A stretch of DNA of 42,650 nucleotides from Eggerthellaceae bacterium (lineage in GTDB: Bacteria; Actinomycetota; Coriobacteriia; Coriobacteriales; Eggerthellaceae): positions 1 to 42,650 of the forward strand of contig JAFUCE010000066.1 of the NCBI GenBank assembly GCA_017459805.1. The letters are read 5' to 3'. Below, piece by piece: positions 41,774-42,650 of the stretch. The translations under genes were made by a program, and so were the position numbers. A model generated the notes under the pieces. That model was not told the DNA's origin and did not search any database. It was given only the letters and a program-made list of their open reading frames with translations. Position 1 is the stretch's first letter, and each line of letters starts with the position of its first letter.

Positions 41774-42520
41774 TCATTGTGCTTTATTCGCGGTATGTAA
41801 GGCAGCCGCTCCAAAGGCTAAATTCTTGAAGTTCACATTTTGAAAGCCGGCGTCACGCAGCATGCTCGCAAATTCTTCCTGATTAGGAAAGGCCTTGATT
41901 GAATCAGCCAAGTACACAAAGTCATCACGTTTACCCGTAAAATACTGCCCCCACGCGGGAATGCCCCACTTCAAGTAAGCCTTGTAAAAAGCGCGGGCAG
42001 GAGCGAGGGGTGGCGTACTGAACTCAAGGATGGCCACCGTACCGCCTGGGGTAAGCACGCGATTGATTTCACGCAAGGCGCGCATACGGTCAGGGATGTT
42101 GCGGATGCCATAGGCCATGGTCACGATATCGAAGGACGCGTCTTCAAAGGGCATGTCCTGGGCATCAACCACCTGGGTTTCGACCGACACACTACGGTTA
42201 TCACCTGCGGCAATGCGCTGCTTGGCAACATCGAGCATAGCAGGTGTGTAGTCGGAAAGCACGATGTGCGCAGGATGATGGCACTTGCAGATGGCAAACG
42301 TTACCTCGCCGGTGCCGCCTGCTACATCCAGAATGCGGCTCGAACTGTTAACGGGCAGGGCCGCCACCAACTTGTCCAACCAGCGGCGGTCTTGACCAAA
42401 GCTTGAATAGTGGTTGAACTTTTCATACTGCCCAGCGATTTCCGTGAAAATGGCGCGTGCTCGCTCCTGCGAAACTTCCGCAGGGGCTTCAAGACCTGTT
42501 GCTGTATCGATTGTTGACAT
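41774..42520 (-). CDS. menG: Demethylmenaquinone methyltransferase (UbiE/MenG)
   Basis: A protein of 248 residues. It adds the methyl group from SAM to demethylmenaquinone to give menaquinone. Motif I ILDVAGGTGEVTF is near residues 65-77, then VVDAQDMPFEDASFDIVTMAYGIRNIPDR near 117-145 and VLTPGGTVAILEFSTP near 155-170, all typical of UbiE/MenG; IFTEIAGQYEKFNHYSSFGQDRRW at 24-47 is the family N-terminal block. ATG at 42520 lacks a ribosome binding site; TATCAT six bases upstream suggests a leaderless mRNA. A longer frame runs to the window edge but has no support. It is 33 bases upstream of the amidohydrolase gene and on the same strand, so the two may be one operon. Confidence 0.92.
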   Translation of the reverse strand: MSTIDTATGLEAPAEVSQERARAIFTEIAGQYEKFNHYSSFGQDRRWLDKLVAALPVNSSSRILDVAGGTGEVTFAICKCHHPAHIVLSDYTPAMLDVAKQRIAAGDNRSVSVETQVVDAQDMPFEDASFDIVTMAYGIRNIPDRMRALREINRVLTPGGTVAILEFSTPPLAPARAFYKAYLKWGIPAWGQYFTGKRDDFVYLADSIKAFPNQEEFASMLRDAGFQNVNFKNLAFGAAALHTANKAQ

Positions 42521-42526
42521 AAGAAC

Positions 42527-42532
42527 ATGATA
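42527..42532 (-). promoter_or_regulatory. -10 box of menG (leaderless)
   Basis: TATCAT on the minus strand six bases before the menG ATG. The rest of the window to 42650 holds no gene I can support. Confidence 0.35.
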
Positions 42533-42650
42533 GTACATCTGCGGCTTGCAGTGCCCCTGCTCTACGGCAGTGGTAATATCGTCATTTTGTTCCCAACTCA
42601 CCGATTCCACGACGTATGACGTTGCATATAACATCATAGTCATCGTCATT

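Overview
The window reads like a chromosomal segment of a strictly anaerobic Gram-positive actinobacterium of the class Coriobacteriia, most probably family Eggerthellaceae. This is inference from gene content: a giant fused 2-hydroxyacyl-CoA dehydratase activase, a Tat-exported DmsA-type molybdoenzyme with its own sensor kinase, butyrate kinase, a CIRCE-controlled groESL operon, many envelope proteins with Ser/Ala/Glu-rich linkers, moderately GC-rich DNA, and several promoters that seem to give leaderless transcripts. No rRNA, tRNA, CRISPR array, insertion sequence or phage gene was seen.

Layout. 0.3-9.3 kb: energy and acyl-CoA metabolism, with the fused dehydratase activase, a small P-loop ATPase, an MFS carrier whose N-terminus is interrupted by an in-frame TGA, a Ser/Ala-rich membrane protein and butyrate kinase. 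9.3-9.65 kb: a gene-free stretch built of repeats (nested palindromes, a 109-bp three-unit repeat also found at 37.7 kb, and a 3 x 24-bp tandem repeat). 9.65-18.2 kb (minus strand): an acyl-CoA synthetase, then a respiratory block transcribed dmsA-dmsB-torD-histidine kinase-response regulator. The kinase has a periplasmic CxxCH heme motif, and the catalytic subunit has both a twin-arginine signal and a lipobox. 18.4-20.5 kb: a lipid kinase operon and an ArsP_2-type metal exporter.

20.7-29.8 kb is a cell-surface region: a secreted protein with twelve ricin-type lectin repeats and a C-terminal transglutaminase-like domain, a lipoprotein with a Gln/Glu/Pro/Tyr repeat, a dltABCD operon for D-alanylation ending in a 55-residue DltX-like microprotein, and a convergent CapA-like metallophosphoesterase. 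dltD carries a single-base frameshift.

29.9-33.0 kb: groES-groEL under CIRCE, with an elaborate 3' region of three hairpins, then MTA/SAH nucleosidase. 33.1-36.0 kb: nadE followed by a NarL-type two-component system. 36.0-38.3 kb: hydrogenase-maturation genes hypB and hypA flanking an unrecognised gene and the second copy of the 109-bp repeat. 38.4-40.3 kb: tatC, tatA/B and a small membrane protein, the export machinery needed by DmsA. 40.4-42.5 kb: a COG0402-type deaminase next to the menaquinone methyltransferase menG. With MTAN these could serve menaquinone synthesis, which would feed the respiratory enzyme.

The most unusual items are the paired 109-bp repeats with mutually exclusive hairpin options, the covarying hairpins behind groEL and hypA, the surface cluster with terminal dltX, the Tat-lipoprotein form of DmsA without a DmsC anchor, and the two broken reading frames.
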